Assembly (NCBI GenBank): GCA_005877695.1
Contig: VBOA01000015.1
Span: forward strand, 1 to 51,596
DNA length: 51,596 nt
Reading direction: 5' to 3'
Source: Gammaproteobacteria bacterium
GTDB lineage: Bacteria; Pseudomonadota; Gammaproteobacteria; Diplorickettsiales; Diplorickettsiaceae
Shown: positions 26,142-35,236 of the stretch, in pieces
Layout of the letters: each line of letters opens with the position of its first letter
Position numbering within the stretch: the first letter of the stretch is position 1
Position numbers and translations under genes: made by a program
The notes under the pieces: model-generated
What the model was told of the DNA's origin: nothing
Database searches by the model: none
The model's input: only the letters and a program-made list of their open reading frames with translations

Positions 26142-26313
26142 CTAGTTTTTTAAACTAAACTTCTTAGCCAAAAACTGCTATATAAATGAATATATCCTTC
26201 ATAGAATTCGAAAAGTTTCCGTTTTACATTGCGATAAATAGACGCAAGAGTTGAGAGACTAATCAACTAGTGACACAATACGGCTCCTCACTACACAATA
26301 TAGGTTTTTAATC

Positions 26314-27729
26314 ATGAAAATCCCTTTTGTTGACCATCAAATGGGACGTATACGACACCTCCATTTCGTCGGAATTGGTGGTGCTGGCATGGGTGGCATT
26401 GCTGAAATTCTATTAAACGAAGGCTACACGATTTCCGGCTCTGATCTGCAAGAAAATGCTATGACTCAACACCTACGAAATTTAGGTACTGAGATTCAAC
26501 TTGGTCATCATGAAAAACACATTTGTAAGGCTGATGTCATTGTTTATTCGAGTGCAGTATCTCCTGATAATGCAGAAATTGTAGCCGCACGTAATGCGCT
26601 CATACCCGTTGTTCCGAGGGCTTTGATGCTCGCTGAATTAATGCGTTTTCGTTATAGTATTGCCGTCGCAGGAACACACGGAAAAACCACCACAACGAGT
26701 TTAGTAGCCAGTTTATTAGGCGAAGGAGGATTGGATCCAACATTTGTTATTGGTGGAAAATTGAATAGCACCAGCACCCACGCGCGTTTAGGTGCTGGTC
26801 GTTATTTAGTCGCGGAAGCCGATGAAAGTGATGCTTCTTTCCTCTATTTAAAACCCATGATTGCAATTGTGACTAACATCGATTTGGACCACATGGGAAC
26901 TTATAATGGGAATTTTCAGCAATTAAAAAAAAGCTTCTTAGAGTTTTTATGGCATTTACCTTTTTACGGTTTAGCCATTATGTGCTGCGATGATCCACTG
27001 GTTCGATCAATCTTACCTGATATTATGCGCCCCATTATCACTTATGGATTTAGTGAAGATGCTGATATTCGTATCACTTCTTTTCAACAAAAAGGCATTA
27101 AAAATTACTTTACAGTCACACGGCCAAAGAAAAAACCACTCGATATTATCTTAAATCTTCCTGGTGAACATAATGCTTTAAATGCTTTAGCGGCTATTGC
27201 TGTTGCCTCTGAGCTTGGGATTAAAGATAATGTTATACTAGGTGCTTTGTCGCATTTTAGTGGAGTCGATCGCCGCTTTCAAATATTAGGAAAACTAAAA
27301 TGCAAACAAGGGCATGCTTTATTGATAGATGATTACGGTCATCACCCACGTGAGATAGCGGCCACTTTAAAAGCCATTCGTAGTGCCTGGCCAGACCGAC
27401 GCTTAATTATGACTTACCAACCTCACCGTTATACACGAACCCGCGATCTGTTTGCAGATTTTGTAGAAATTTTATCTGAAGTGGATCGTTTACTGTTGCT
27501 AAATGTTTATTCAGCGGGAGAAACGCCCATACCAGGCGCAGATAGTACTGCCTTATTAAAATCAATACGCTTAAATAATCAATCAAATGCTCTTCATATT
27601 AAAGATAAAGAAAATCTGACTCAAACTCTAGATGAAGTTATTCAAGACGGTGATATTTTATTATTACAAGGTGCTGGAGATATTGGCAGTATCGCAGAAA
27701 AATTAGCTCTAACCATTGTGAACAAATAA
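26314..27729 (+). CDS. murC: UDP-N-acetylmuramate-L-alanine ligase MurC
   Basis: It attaches L-alanine to UDP-MurNAc. Features are the N-terminal [17 protein letters not shown], the P-loop [14 protein letters not shown] (near 117-130), [21 protein letters not shown], the central [15 protein letters not shown] and the C-terminal [16 protein letters not shown]. All look intact, in contrast to murD nearby. Length is 471 residues. The 172-base gap upstream is where murG would normally be; nothing coding is visible in it. Confidence 0.96.
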   Translation: MKIPFVDHQMGRIRHLHFVGIGGAGMGGIAEILLNEGYTISGSDLQENAMTQHLRNLGTEIQLGHHEKHICKADVIVYSSAVSPDNAEIVAARNALIPVVPRALMLAELMRFRYSIAVAGTHGKTTTTSLVASLLGEGGLDPTFVIGGKLNSTSTHARLGAGRYLVAEADESDASFLYLKPMIAIVTNIDLDHMGTYNGNFQQLKKSFLEFLWHLPFYGLAIMCCDDPLVRSILPDIMRPIITYGFSEDADIRITSFQQKGIKNYFTVTRPKKKPLDIILNLPGEHNALNALAAIAVASELGIKDNVILGALSHFSGVDRRFQILGKLKCKQGHALLIDDYGHHPREIAATLKAIRSAWPDRRLIMTYQPHRYTRTRDLFADFVEILSEVDRLLLLNVYSAGETPIPGADSTALLKSIRLNNQSNALHIKDKENLTQTLDEVIQDGDILLLQGAGDIGSIAEKLALTIVNK

Positions 27730-27732
27730 TTT

Positions 27733-28611
27733 ATGCAAAATTTACGCGGTCAACTTATAAAAAACGCTGCAATGGCTGAATACTCTTCATGGCAAGTAGG
27801 TGGTAAAGCCGATCGTCTTTATAAACCTACCGATATGAATGATCTCATTCAGTTTATTCAACAACTACCTAAACAAGAACCCTTAGTTTTTTTAGGTTTA
27901 GGCAGTAATACACTCATCCGCGATGGTGGAATCAAAGGAACCGTGGTGATTACCCAAGGCGCACTAAACAAATTAAAAAGTATCGACGCTGTGACACTTT
28001 ATGCAGAAGTCGGTGTTGCATCGCCAGCCTTCGCTCGATTTTCAGCAAGAAAAAATTTAATCGGTGCTGAATTTTTAGCTGGTATCCCAGGAACCATCGG
28101 AGGGGCTTTGGTCATGAACGCAGGATGCGATGGCTCCGAAACCTGGAATATTGTCAAATCTGTTCTTACAGTAAATCGGCAAGGTGAAAAAAAGATTCGT
28201 TATCCGAGTGAATATAAAATTGCGTATCGCAGTGTCAGCCTATTTCCTGATGAATATTATTTGGCAGCAGAGTTCCAATTAAAACCTGGCAGCAAAAAAA
28301 AAGCTTTAAATAAAATCCGTGATTTACTTAAATATCGTGCCGACACTCAGCCAACGAATGAACCAAATTGCGGTTCAGTATTTCGTAATCCTCCTGGTGA
28401 TTATGCCGCACGTCTGATCGAAGCCTGTAGACTTAAAGGTTTAACCATCGGTGATGCCACCATATCAAACAAACACGCTAATTTCATTATTAATAATGGT
28501 CATGCCAGCGCCACCGATATTGAAGCCTTAATTGAAAAAATTGCTGAGTGTGTTTTCCATAAATTTCATATTCGCTTAATACCCGAAGTACGTATCATCG
28601 GCGAAGCTTAA
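27733..28611 (+). CDS. murB: UDP-N-acetylenolpyruvoylglucosamine reductase MurB
   Basis: An FAD enzyme that reduces UDP-GlcNAc-enolpyruvate to UDP-MurNAc with NADPH. Visible are the FAD site LGLGSNTLIRDGG, FLAGIPGTIGGALVMNAGCDG, YRSVSLF, the catalytic serine in NCGSVFRNPPGDYAA and the C-terminal LIPEVRIIGE carrying the catalytic Glu. At 292 residues it is the short (type II-like) form. It begins three bases after murC and is the last gene of the cluster; ddl, ftsQ, ftsA and ftsZ do not follow. Confidence 0.93.
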   Translation: MQNLRGQLIKNAAMAEYSSWQVGGKADRLYKPTDMNDLIQFIQQLPKQEPLVFLGLGSNTLIRDGGIKGTVVITQGALNKLKSIDAVTLYAEVGVASPAFARFSARKNLIGAEFLAGIPGTIGGALVMNAGCDGSETWNIVKSVLTVNRQGEKKIRYPSEYKIAYRSVSLFPDEYYLAAEFQLKPGSKKKALNKIRDLLKYRADTQPTNEPNCGSVFRNPPGDYAARLIEACRLKGLTIGDATISNKHANFIINNGHASATDIEALIEKIAECVFHKFHIRLIPEVRIIGEA

Positions 28612-28658
28612 ACCTGCTATACATCCTGATTCCATGAGAAAACCTAGCTACATTGAAT

Positions 28659-30224
28659 TTAAAAATCTTGTAATTGTTTATTCATCAATGCAAACGATTC
28701 TTCTTCGGCTTGATCTTTAACTAAACAATATTGCGATAAATAGAGCATCAATAGACTAAAAGGTAAGATCACTAACATGCCATATGGAAATTTTAACCAC
28801 GCGATACCACCAAACGGGCCTAAATAAGAAAGTAATAATAAACTTGTTAGATAAGAAAAAAACCAAAATAAACTAAAATTATTGACCCAGAAACGCCGCT
28901 TTTGATAGCATAAATTAATAATAAATCCTACTAAAATAGCCAGATAAAGTTTCCATATCACTGAAAAACCGCACCAATATAGCATTAAATTAGCGACATA
29001 GAATGCAATATGACAGATAATCAAACTCGCCGATAATTTAAAAGGTCGGTATTGTTCAGGTTGCATTTTGCGTAATGCAAGCAAACAAATAGGTCCTATG
29101 CCATAGGAGAGTATGCTTGCTGAGGATAAAAAAGCCACCATTTTTTGCCATCCCGGAAACGGTAAAAAAGCGCAAATTCCAACGAAAAAATTAACATAAA
29201 GCGTTACGTATGGGATTTGGTAGCGATTTAGTTTTAAAAAAAAGGGCGGTAAATGTTTATTTAATGCCATACCATAGAGAATTCGCGAAGTGGCTGCCGT
29301 ATAGACTAAAGTTGTTCCTAATGGCGAAAAAGCTGCATCTATTAATAACAAAACCGCAACGAGACTAAGTCCTAGTAACAAACTTAAACCCACCAAGGGT
29401 CCACTATCATCGGGAAAACTTAGATGTTGCCAGCCATGTTGCAAATAAATTTGTGGAACTGCCATTAAAAAACTTAACTGCAACATAAAATAGAGAATGA
29501 ATCCCACTAATACTGCACCTAAAATAGCAATGGGAATACTTTTTTGCGGATTTTTAACTTCCCCTGCTAACATCAAACCATTTTGGAAACCAGTAAATGC
29601 AAAGGCTATACCTCCCGCAGATAAAGCAGAAAATATTTCTATCCAGCTCGACTTGTTCGTTAAATCCAGCGTGATGTTTTGCCATGTAGAGGAAGTATGT
29701 AATAAAGCAACAATCGCAATCGATGGTAAAAGAAATTTTAGAATGCTAGCATATTTATTACATTCAGCTAAAAATTTAATGCCATAACTATTTAGAATCA
29801 CTATTAAAAACATAATCAACGTCGCAGCCAGATAACCGATAGGTGATAACTTAAAATAGGTTGCTTCTTTAATTAACAAAAAAGGAAAAAAATGACTGCT
29901 ATATTGCAAAATAGCCTGGATTTCTATGGGTGTCATGACCACATAAGCCAGCCATGTAATCCAAGAAAATAAGAACCCTACCTCTCTGCCATGGGTATAG
30001 GTCGGATAATTAGATAAACCTCCTGAGATGGGTAACATAGTCCCCAATTCGCATAACGGTAGAGCTATGAATAACATAAAAAGTGCTGCCATCATCCAAC
30101 TGATCAAAGCATTTGGCCCAGCCATTTGTGCACCTATAAATGGTGTAAATAGCCATGCAGAACCAATCATACCGCCCGCAGCAGCAATTAAGATATTAGT
30201 AGTGGAGATATCACGCTTTAACAA
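28659..30224 (-). CDS. APC-superfamily amino acid permease
   Basis: A 521-residue transporter with about 12-14 hydrophobic helices. The first helix has the APC substrate-binding signature as GGMIGSAWLFTPF (about 17-29). The sequence GGIAFAFTGFQNGLMLAGEVKNP matches the conserved sixth-helix region of amino acid transporters. The substrate cannot be told; intracellular relatives carry many such permeases for host amino acids. It converges on murB and appears to be a single-gene unit. Confidence 0.85.
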   Translation of the reverse strand: MLKRDISTTNILIAAAGGMIGSAWLFTPFIGAQMAGPNALISWMMAALFMLFIALPLCELGTMLPISGGLSNYPTYTHGREVGFLFSWITWLAYVVMTPIEIQAILQYSSHFFPFLLIKEATYFKLSPIGYLAATLIMFLIVILNSYGIKFLAECNKYASILKFLLPSIAIVALLHTSSTWQNITLDLTNKSSWIEIFSALSAGGIAFAFTGFQNGLMLAGEVKNPQKSIPIAILGAVLVGFILYFMLQLSFLMAVPQIYLQHGWQHLSFPDDSGPLVGLSLLLGLSLVAVLLLIDAAFSPLGTTLVYTAATSRILYGMALNKHLPPFFLKLNRYQIPYVTLYVNFFVGICAFLPFPGWQKMVAFLSSASILSYGIGPICLLALRKMQPEQYRPFKLSASLIICHIAFYVANLMLYWCGFSVIWKLYLAILVGFIINLCYQKRRFWVNNFSLFWFFSYLTSLLLLSYLGPFGGIAWLKFPYGMLVILPFSLLMLYLSQYCLVKDQAEEESFALMNKQLQDF

Positions 30225-30379
30225 TTTTTAAATCCTTTTCTAAACATTTTAGTTTTTAAATGGCTAAACCTAAATCAAGAGTTTAGCAATTTTTAAAAAA
30301 ATCGTATTTGGAATCTTTTAAAAAGAAAAAACAGTTTACAAAATAAGCAATTAAAACGATATGATTTTATACAGACTAT

Positions 30380-30724
30380 TTATTTACCAAACGTAGTAAA
30401 TGTATAGGTTTTATTTTGTTCGATATTTCCTGGTAACTTCGCTGAAAATATGGGCATATAAAACGCGGTTTTAATGATATCTCTAGCTTGATGTTGTTTT
30501 TGACTTTCAACATGTTCAATAATTATCCCTGCTTGGAAAAGCTCCGTGTGAGCATAAGTACCAGGGATTACATTGTTATTTTCAAGGTTTTTATAGAAAA
30601 ACGGGCGTTTCTCCAATTGTAACTTTTCAGTCATGCTTTCATCCCTCGCTATTCTGACCTCTCCTTGCTTTAAATCATTTTTCGCTAAATATTTCTGTTG
30701 TGAAGGGATAACATGTTTTAACAT
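30380..30724 (-). CDS. Unrecognised 114-residue protein
   Basis: No family recognised. The product is soluble, Lys/Gln-rich, without signal peptide or cysteine, and ends in a short aromatic tail. The ATG at 30724 lies immediately after a perfect 15-bp inverted repeat, so no free ribosome-binding site is visible. This is unusual for a real start and suggests either regulated translation or an internal start such as the methionine at residue 31. A 155-base gap downstream, before the permease gene, shows nothing else. Confidence 0.45.
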   Translation of the reverse strand: MLKHVIPSQQKYLAKNDLKQGEVRIARDESMTEKLQLEKRPFFYKNLENNNVIPGTYAHTELFQAGIIIEHVESQKQHQARDIIKTAFYMPIFSAKLPGNIEQNKTYTFTTFGK

Positions 30725-30759
30725 AACGCTTACTCATAATAAATTTATGAGTAAGCGTT
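30725..30759. repeat. Perfect 15-bp inverted repeat between rph and the 114-residue gene
   Basis: The arms AACGCTTACTCATAA (30725-30739) and its exact complement (30745-30759) flank a 5-base loop. In the leftward transcript it lies after rph and touches the ATG of the next gene. There is no T-run after it, so it may act as an operator, as an RNA structure controlling that start, or as a 3' end for rph. Confidence 0.7.
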
Positions 30760-30826
30760 TAATAATAGATTATTAAGCAAAGCTTAAAGACTCTATTAAA
30801 TTGCATAAAGTGCTTATAATTTCCAG

Positions 30827-31543
30827 TTAACCCTTTAAAGCCTTTCGTTGTTTCTCGAACAGTTGATTGATTCCTTTTTCTGCTAAAGATAACAATTCCT
30901 GCAGTTGTAGTTTCGAAAAAGCATTTTTCTCAGCGGTAGCCTGCACTTCCAAAATACCGCCCTGCTCTGTCATTACCACATTCATATCCGTTTCCGCTTG
31001 AGAATCCTCAGCATAATCAAGGTCTAAAATCAGTTCTCCTTGATAAATTCCAACGGATACTGCGGCCACTAAATATCGCCAAGGATCGTTTAGTAACTCA
31101 CCTTTTTTCTGCATGACTGTTAAAGCATCTTTCAATGCGATACTTGCGCCAGTAATAGCGGTAGTTCGAGTTCCACCATCAGCCTGGATCACATCACAAT
31201 CTAAATAAATAGTATTTTCACCCAGCTGCTTCAGATCAACGCTTACCCGTAAAACCCGTCCAATTAAACGTTGAATTTCTAAACTTCGGCCCGTTTGTTT
31301 ACCTCGACTTGCCTCTCGTTCAGAACGAGTATGTGTTGATCGAGGCAACATGCCATATTCTGCAGTAATCCAACCTTGGCCTGAACCTTTAAGAAATTTG
31401 GGTACGCCAGGTACAACACTCGCTGTACACAGTACTTTGGTATTGCCAAATGCAATCATAACCGAACCTTCAGCATACTGCGTATAAGAACGAATTATTT
31501 CGATAGCACGAAGTTCGTCAAGAGCACGTTGTGTCGCACGCAT
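30827..31543 (-). CDS. rph: Ribonuclease PH
   Basis: A phosphate-dependent 3'-5' exoribonuclease that trims tRNA 3' ends. Typical segments are [56 protein letters not shown] and the C-terminal [16 protein letters not shown]. Length is 238 residues, exactly the family norm. It is divergent from yicC, as in many gammaproteobacteria; the 97-base gap must hold both promoters. Confidence 0.96.
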   Translation of the reverse strand: MRATQRALDELRAIEIIRSYTQYAEGSVMIAFGNTKVLCTASVVPGVPKFLKGSGQGWITAEYGMLPRSTHTRSEREASRGKQTGRSLEIQRLIGRVLRVSVDLKQLGENTIYLDCDVIQADGGTRTTAITGASIALKDALTVMQKKGELLNDPWRYLVAAVSVGIYQGELILDLDYAEDSQAETDMNVVMTEQGGILEVQATAEKNAFSKLQLQELLSLAEKGINQLFEKQRKALKG

Positions 31544-31640
31544 AATTATTTTTCCTTTTATAAATACTAGATTTTATTTGCAGAGTGATTAAAATAGACG
31601 TTTTAAAATAGGCATTATACTTTTTAACCTGAAAATTACC

Positions 31641-32507
31641 ATGACCAATAGCATGACGGCTTTTGCCAGAAAAGAAAAACAAGCCGAATGGGGTCAAGCT
31701 GTTTGGGAAGTTCGTAGCGTCAATCATCGTTATTTAGAAATCGTTCTTTCTCTGCCAGATACTTTTAGTCAATTAGAACCCTTAATTCGAAAACAAATCC
31801 AAGCCTGCTTACGGCGCGGTCGAATAGAAGCAAAGTTACGCTATAAACCCTATCCCAATAAAGCGATGCCGATTGAGATCGATGAAGAATTAACGCAGTC
31901 TCTTATCGGCGCCTATAACAAAATTGCTCACTTTGCTCATACCAACACCTCTTTAAATCCCGGAGAATTATTACGTTGGCCACAATTACTCAAATTTCCT
32001 GAATTAAATATCGAAATGATCCAACCGGAGTTAATGACTCTATTTTCTGAAACCTTGGACGAATTTTGTAAAGTACGTAGCATTGAAGGCAACGCTATTT
32101 TTGAATTATTAAACCAGCGTTTAATTAAACTGACAAACCTCACTCAGCAAATCCAAATTCAATTACCTCAGATTTTAAATCTGCAACGTGAAAAACTCTT
32201 CGCTCGATTAAATGAAATTAAAACAAATTTAGATCCTAACCGTTTAGAGCAGGAAATGTTATTATTTGTTCAGAAGACAGATGTTGCAGAAGAACTGGAT
32301 CGTTTACAGATCCATCTCCATGAGTTCAAAAATTTATTAGCAAAAACACAAGCTCAAGGTAAACAGCTTGATTTTTTATTACAAGAACTGAATCGTGAGG
32401 CAAATACCTTAGCCTCTAAATCACTCAATGCTGAACTGACATTATCCGCGGTTAACATCAAGGTATTGATCGAGGAAATGCGCGAACAAGTGCAAAATAT
32501 CGAGTAA
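31641..32507 (+). CDS. yicC: YicC-family endoribonuclease
   Basis: The N-terminal MTNSMTAFARKE and WEVRSVNHRYLEI match the YicC N-domain; the C-terminal DUF1732 half contains EQEMLLFVQKTDVAEELDRL, GKQLDFLLQELNREANTLASKS and IKVLIEEMREQVQNIE. E. coli YicC has been reported as an RNase. It is 288 residues long and followed by gmk after three bases, the conserved order, so the two are an operon. Confidence 0.93.
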   Translation: MTNSMTAFARKEKQAEWGQAVWEVRSVNHRYLEIVLSLPDTFSQLEPLIRKQIQACLRRGRIEAKLRYKPYPNKAMPIEIDEELTQSLIGAYNKIAHFAHTNTSLNPGELLRWPQLLKFPELNIEMIQPELMTLFSETLDEFCKVRSIEGNAIFELLNQRLIKLTNLTQQIQIQLPQILNLQREKLFARLNEIKTNLDPNRLEQEMLLFVQKTDVAEELDRLQIHLHEFKNLLAKTQAQGKQLDFLLQELNREANTLASKSLNAELTLSAVNIKVLIEEMREQVQNIE

Positions 32508-32510
32508 ATT

Positions 32511-33128
32511 ATGAATATGCCAGGAACACTTTATATTATCTCAGCACCTTCAGGCGGCGGTAAAACTAGTCTTGTGAATGCACTGTTAGAATCCGTATCT
32601 AACTTAGAAGTTTCGATTTCCTATACCACTCGCCCACCACGTCCCGGTGAAAAAGAAGGAGTGGATTATCATTTTATTGATCAAGCAGAATTTAACCAAC
32701 TCATCCAAAAAAAATCCTTGTTAGAACATGCTATCGTTTTTGGCCATTATTATGGCACTTCGCATGAATGGGTAACAAAAAAAATTGAAGCCGGTATCGA
32801 TATTATTCTTGAAATTGACTGGCAAGGTGCGCAACAAATAAGAAAAAAAATGCCCGAATCAATAGGAATATTTATTATCCCTCCTTCCTGGGAGGTATTA
32901 GAAAAAAGATTGCATCTTAGAGCCCAAGATAAACAAGATGTCATTAAAAAGCGTATGGCTGACGCTAAAGCTGAATTAAGACATTATGATGAATATGATT
33001 ATTTAATCATGAATGAAAACTTTTCGAATGCATTAGCCGATTTGAATGCTATCTTACGCGTTAGACGTTTACGCTGTAGTATACAAAAAAAAGAACTCGC
33101 ACCTCTTTTAAAAACCTTGTTAAGATAA
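32511..33128 (+). CDS. gmk: Guanylate kinase
   Basis: It phosphorylates GMP to GDP. The P-loop SAPSGGGKTSL is at 11-21, the GMP-binding segment SISYTTRPPRPGEKEGVDYHF follows, and the conserved LEIDWQGAQQIR is present. Length is 205 residues. It works with hpt (3' of nagZ in this window) in GMP supply. Confidence 0.96.
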   Translation: MNMPGTLYIISAPSGGGKTSLVNALLESVSNLEVSISYTTRPPRPGEKEGVDYHFIDQAEFNQLIQKKSLLEHAIVFGHYYGTSHEWVTKKIEAGIDIILEIDWQGAQQIRKKMPESIGIFIIPPSWEVLEKRLHLRAQDKQDVIKKRMADAKAELRHYDEYDYLIMNENFSNALADLNAILRVRRLRCSIQKKELAPLLKTLLR

Positions 33129-33155
33129 GCTCCTTAAAAACTTATAAAAATCCCT

Positions 33156-33716
33156 ATGTTAAAGAAAATATTCTCTGTTTTTTTCCTGTTCAGCGTTTGC
33201 CATATCCCTGCAGGTTTAGCCATTAGCAACCCCAATAGTTGCCCAAAGATACAAGTTTGTTTTACGCCTGGCCAAAATTGCACAGCTGAAATAACAGATG
33301 TCATTGACGGAGCTAAACAATCGATTTTTGTGCAAGCCTACAGCTTTACTTCGGCCCCTATTGCTGCTCATTTGATTGCGGCAAAAAAACGTGGGGTCAA
33401 GGTCAATGTAATATTGGATAAAAGTCAAAAAACGCAAAGATATAGTGCCTCACGTTTTTTAGTTAACCAGCATATTCCCTGTTGGATAGATTACAAACCA
33501 GCTATAGCACACAATAAAATCATGATTATCGATGAAAAAGCGGTGATTACCGGTTCATTTAATTTTACTAAAGCGGCACAAAATAAAAATGCAGAAAATT
33601 TATTGATCATTCGTGATCCAGCCTTAGCCAATCTCTATCTGAAAAATTGGCAACAACGTCGAGCTGTCTCAAGCTATCTCACACAAACTAAATCACAACG
33701 ATATAATTTTTTTTAA
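33156..33716 (+). CDS. Secreted phospholipase D-family nuclease (Nuc-like)
   Basis: A 186-residue single-domain PLD protein with an N-terminal signal peptide (to about residue 22). It has one HKD motif: H119, K121 and D126, then GSFNF (133-137) and NAENLLII. Single-motif members dimerise to form the active site; the best-studied are the Salmonella Nuc endonuclease and the small Rickettsia PLD proteins. Substrate, DNA or phospholipid, cannot be told from sequence. Three cysteines (C29, C35, C42) follow the signal peptide, so it is probably disulfide-bonded outside the cytoplasm. It follows gmk by 27 bases. Confidence 0.85.
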   Translation: MLKKIFSVFFLFSVCHIPAGLAISNPNSCPKIQVCFTPGQNCTAEITDVIDGAKQSIFVQAYSFTSAPIAAHLIAAKKRGVKVNVILDKSQKTQRYSASRFLVNQHIPCWIDYKPAIAHNKIMIIDEKAVITGSFNFTKAAQNKNAENLLIIRDPALANLYLKNWQQRRAVSSYLTQTKSQRYNFF

Positions 33717-33746
33717 GTTTTGGGAATAAAAAACTTATTCTCACTA

Positions 33747-35156
33747 CTAGGCAAATTTAATACTAGCCCGTATTTGTCCCATTGTTGATTTGTTTCCTGA
33801 AGCTCCAGGAAACAATAAACTACCTCTGTCGCCAATCACTTGGCCTTCTCCTAAGCTATAATCCTTATTTTGGATAATAGCCACTCCCACATCAAACCAT
33901 TGACTGATATTCATTAGGTAATCCACATAAATTTTTCGATTGGGTAAAATCCCTGCTAAATGCTTAGTCGCTTGGTAACCCACCGCAAGTCGGGTTTGAT
34001 TAGCAATTGCTGCAAAAGTTAAGCCTAATTCAAATCCCCAAAGCTTTGGTTTTTGAAATGTAAAATCGGTTTCTAGATTGGGTGTGAGAGGAACAGGAAA
34101 AGCTAAAAAAAATGGTTTACGAAAATTTCGTATTGTAGCAATATACTGACCACTAACATCCAAAGGACCCCACTGGAATGAAGCATTTATATTATAGGCA
34201 GGGGTTTTTTGATTGGGTAAACCAGCGATATTGGTTTGATCGGGATTGGGCAAATCTGAAATAACACCCGCAACTTCTATGTTTTTATTGGTGTAATAGG
34301 CGGATAGAAAATTAGTATCGGTAATACTTGCAACATAGCCTGCATCGATATTAAAACGACTGATACAATCACTATAGGTATAACCTAAGTTAACTCCACC
34401 ATTTTGTATTCTACGAGTTGAGCCTCCATCTGATAGTCTTGGTTGACCTGCAAAAGTATAAATAGAGCCATAAAGTCCACTCGGCATCGTAAAACCTAAC
34501 TGAGCAGTGGTCGCATTGATTGTACTTAATAATTGGGTAGGATTTTCACTAGTTACAAAACTATAGGGATCATAATTTCCAAAAGGCACATATTCTTTAC
34601 CAATGCGTAAATAAACCGGCGAAACATTAAAGTGTTGCAATGTAGCATAAGCGGTATCAAGTTTAGAGCTATTGACGGGCTGATAAATTAAAAATGAATT
34701 AGGTATTTGATAAACCCCTTGCGAACCGGGAACCCCACTTAAAGAGGTATAAACAAATGACATATTGGCTTTCATCCAATTATTCACTCGTGTATCTACA
34801 AACAAATTAGCATTATTTAATAGAAGATCACTGGCTCTATTACTGGTTTGATTAAAAGGCGTCCCTTGAACAGACAACAAATTGTCAAATGGAGTCACAA
34901 CTAAAAAAACCGGGGGGGTATTAGTTATATACGCGTCAGTGTTCATCCAGCCACTCAGATTGATTCGGCATTTCCAACCACAGGGCTGGTCAAAACCGCC
35001 CGGTTGATTCCTGCCCAATAACCAATCCATCTTATTAACTTGCTCCCGCATTACTTCTTGTTCATAAGCACTATCCCTGACATAAATTCCAGCAGCAAAA
35101 GCGGGACAACTCACTCCTAAAGCTAGCAAGGAGAAAATAATTAGCTTGAATCTCAT
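33747..35156 (-). CDS. Outer-membrane beta-barrel, LbtU-like porin
   Basis: A 469-residue protein with a signal peptide ending CPAFA (about residue 21), a short helical segment (EQEVMREQVNKMDWLLG) that may be a periplasmic coiled coil, and then alternating beta-strand sequence to a C-terminal Phe-Ala. Segments such as SPVYLRIGKEYVPFGNYDPYSF, followed by TTAQLGF, resemble the LbtU siderophore porins of Legionella. The family assignment is from that resemblance. It may instead be a general porin. It lies 80 bases after the RND pump on the same strand and might share its transcript. Confidence 0.6.
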   Translation of the reverse strand: MRFKLIIFSLLALGVSCPAFAAGIYVRDSAYEQEVMREQVNKMDWLLGRNQPGGFDQPCGWKCRINLSGWMNTDAYITNTPPVFLVVTPFDNLLSVQGTPFNQTSNRASDLLLNNANLFVDTRVNNWMKANMSFVYTSLSGVPGSQGVYQIPNSFLIYQPVNSSKLDTAYATLQHFNVSPVYLRIGKEYVPFGNYDPYSFVTSENPTQLLSTINATTAQLGFTMPSGLYGSIYTFAGQPRLSDGGSTRRIQNGGVNLGYTYSDCISRFNIDAGYVASITDTNFLSAYYTNKNIEVAGVISDLPNPDQTNIAGLPNQKTPAYNINASFQWGPLDVSGQYIATIRNFRKPFFLAFPVPLTPNLETDFTFQKPKLWGFELGLTFAAIANQTRLAVGYQATKHLAGILPNRKIYVDYLMNISQWFDVGVAIIQNKDYSLGEGQVIGDRGSLLFPGASGNKSTMGQIRASIKFA

Positions 35157-35236
35157 ACTATGTCCCTATAAAAAGATTTCAATTTCCTAAAGCTTAACAA
35201 TTCTTGGTATATATCTCAAATATCAAATAGATAGGT

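Noticed and set aside
33722..33742. Short hairpin between the convergent PLD nuclease and porin genes
   Set aside because: Eight pairs, mostly A-T, with no T-run on either side; too weak to call a terminator.
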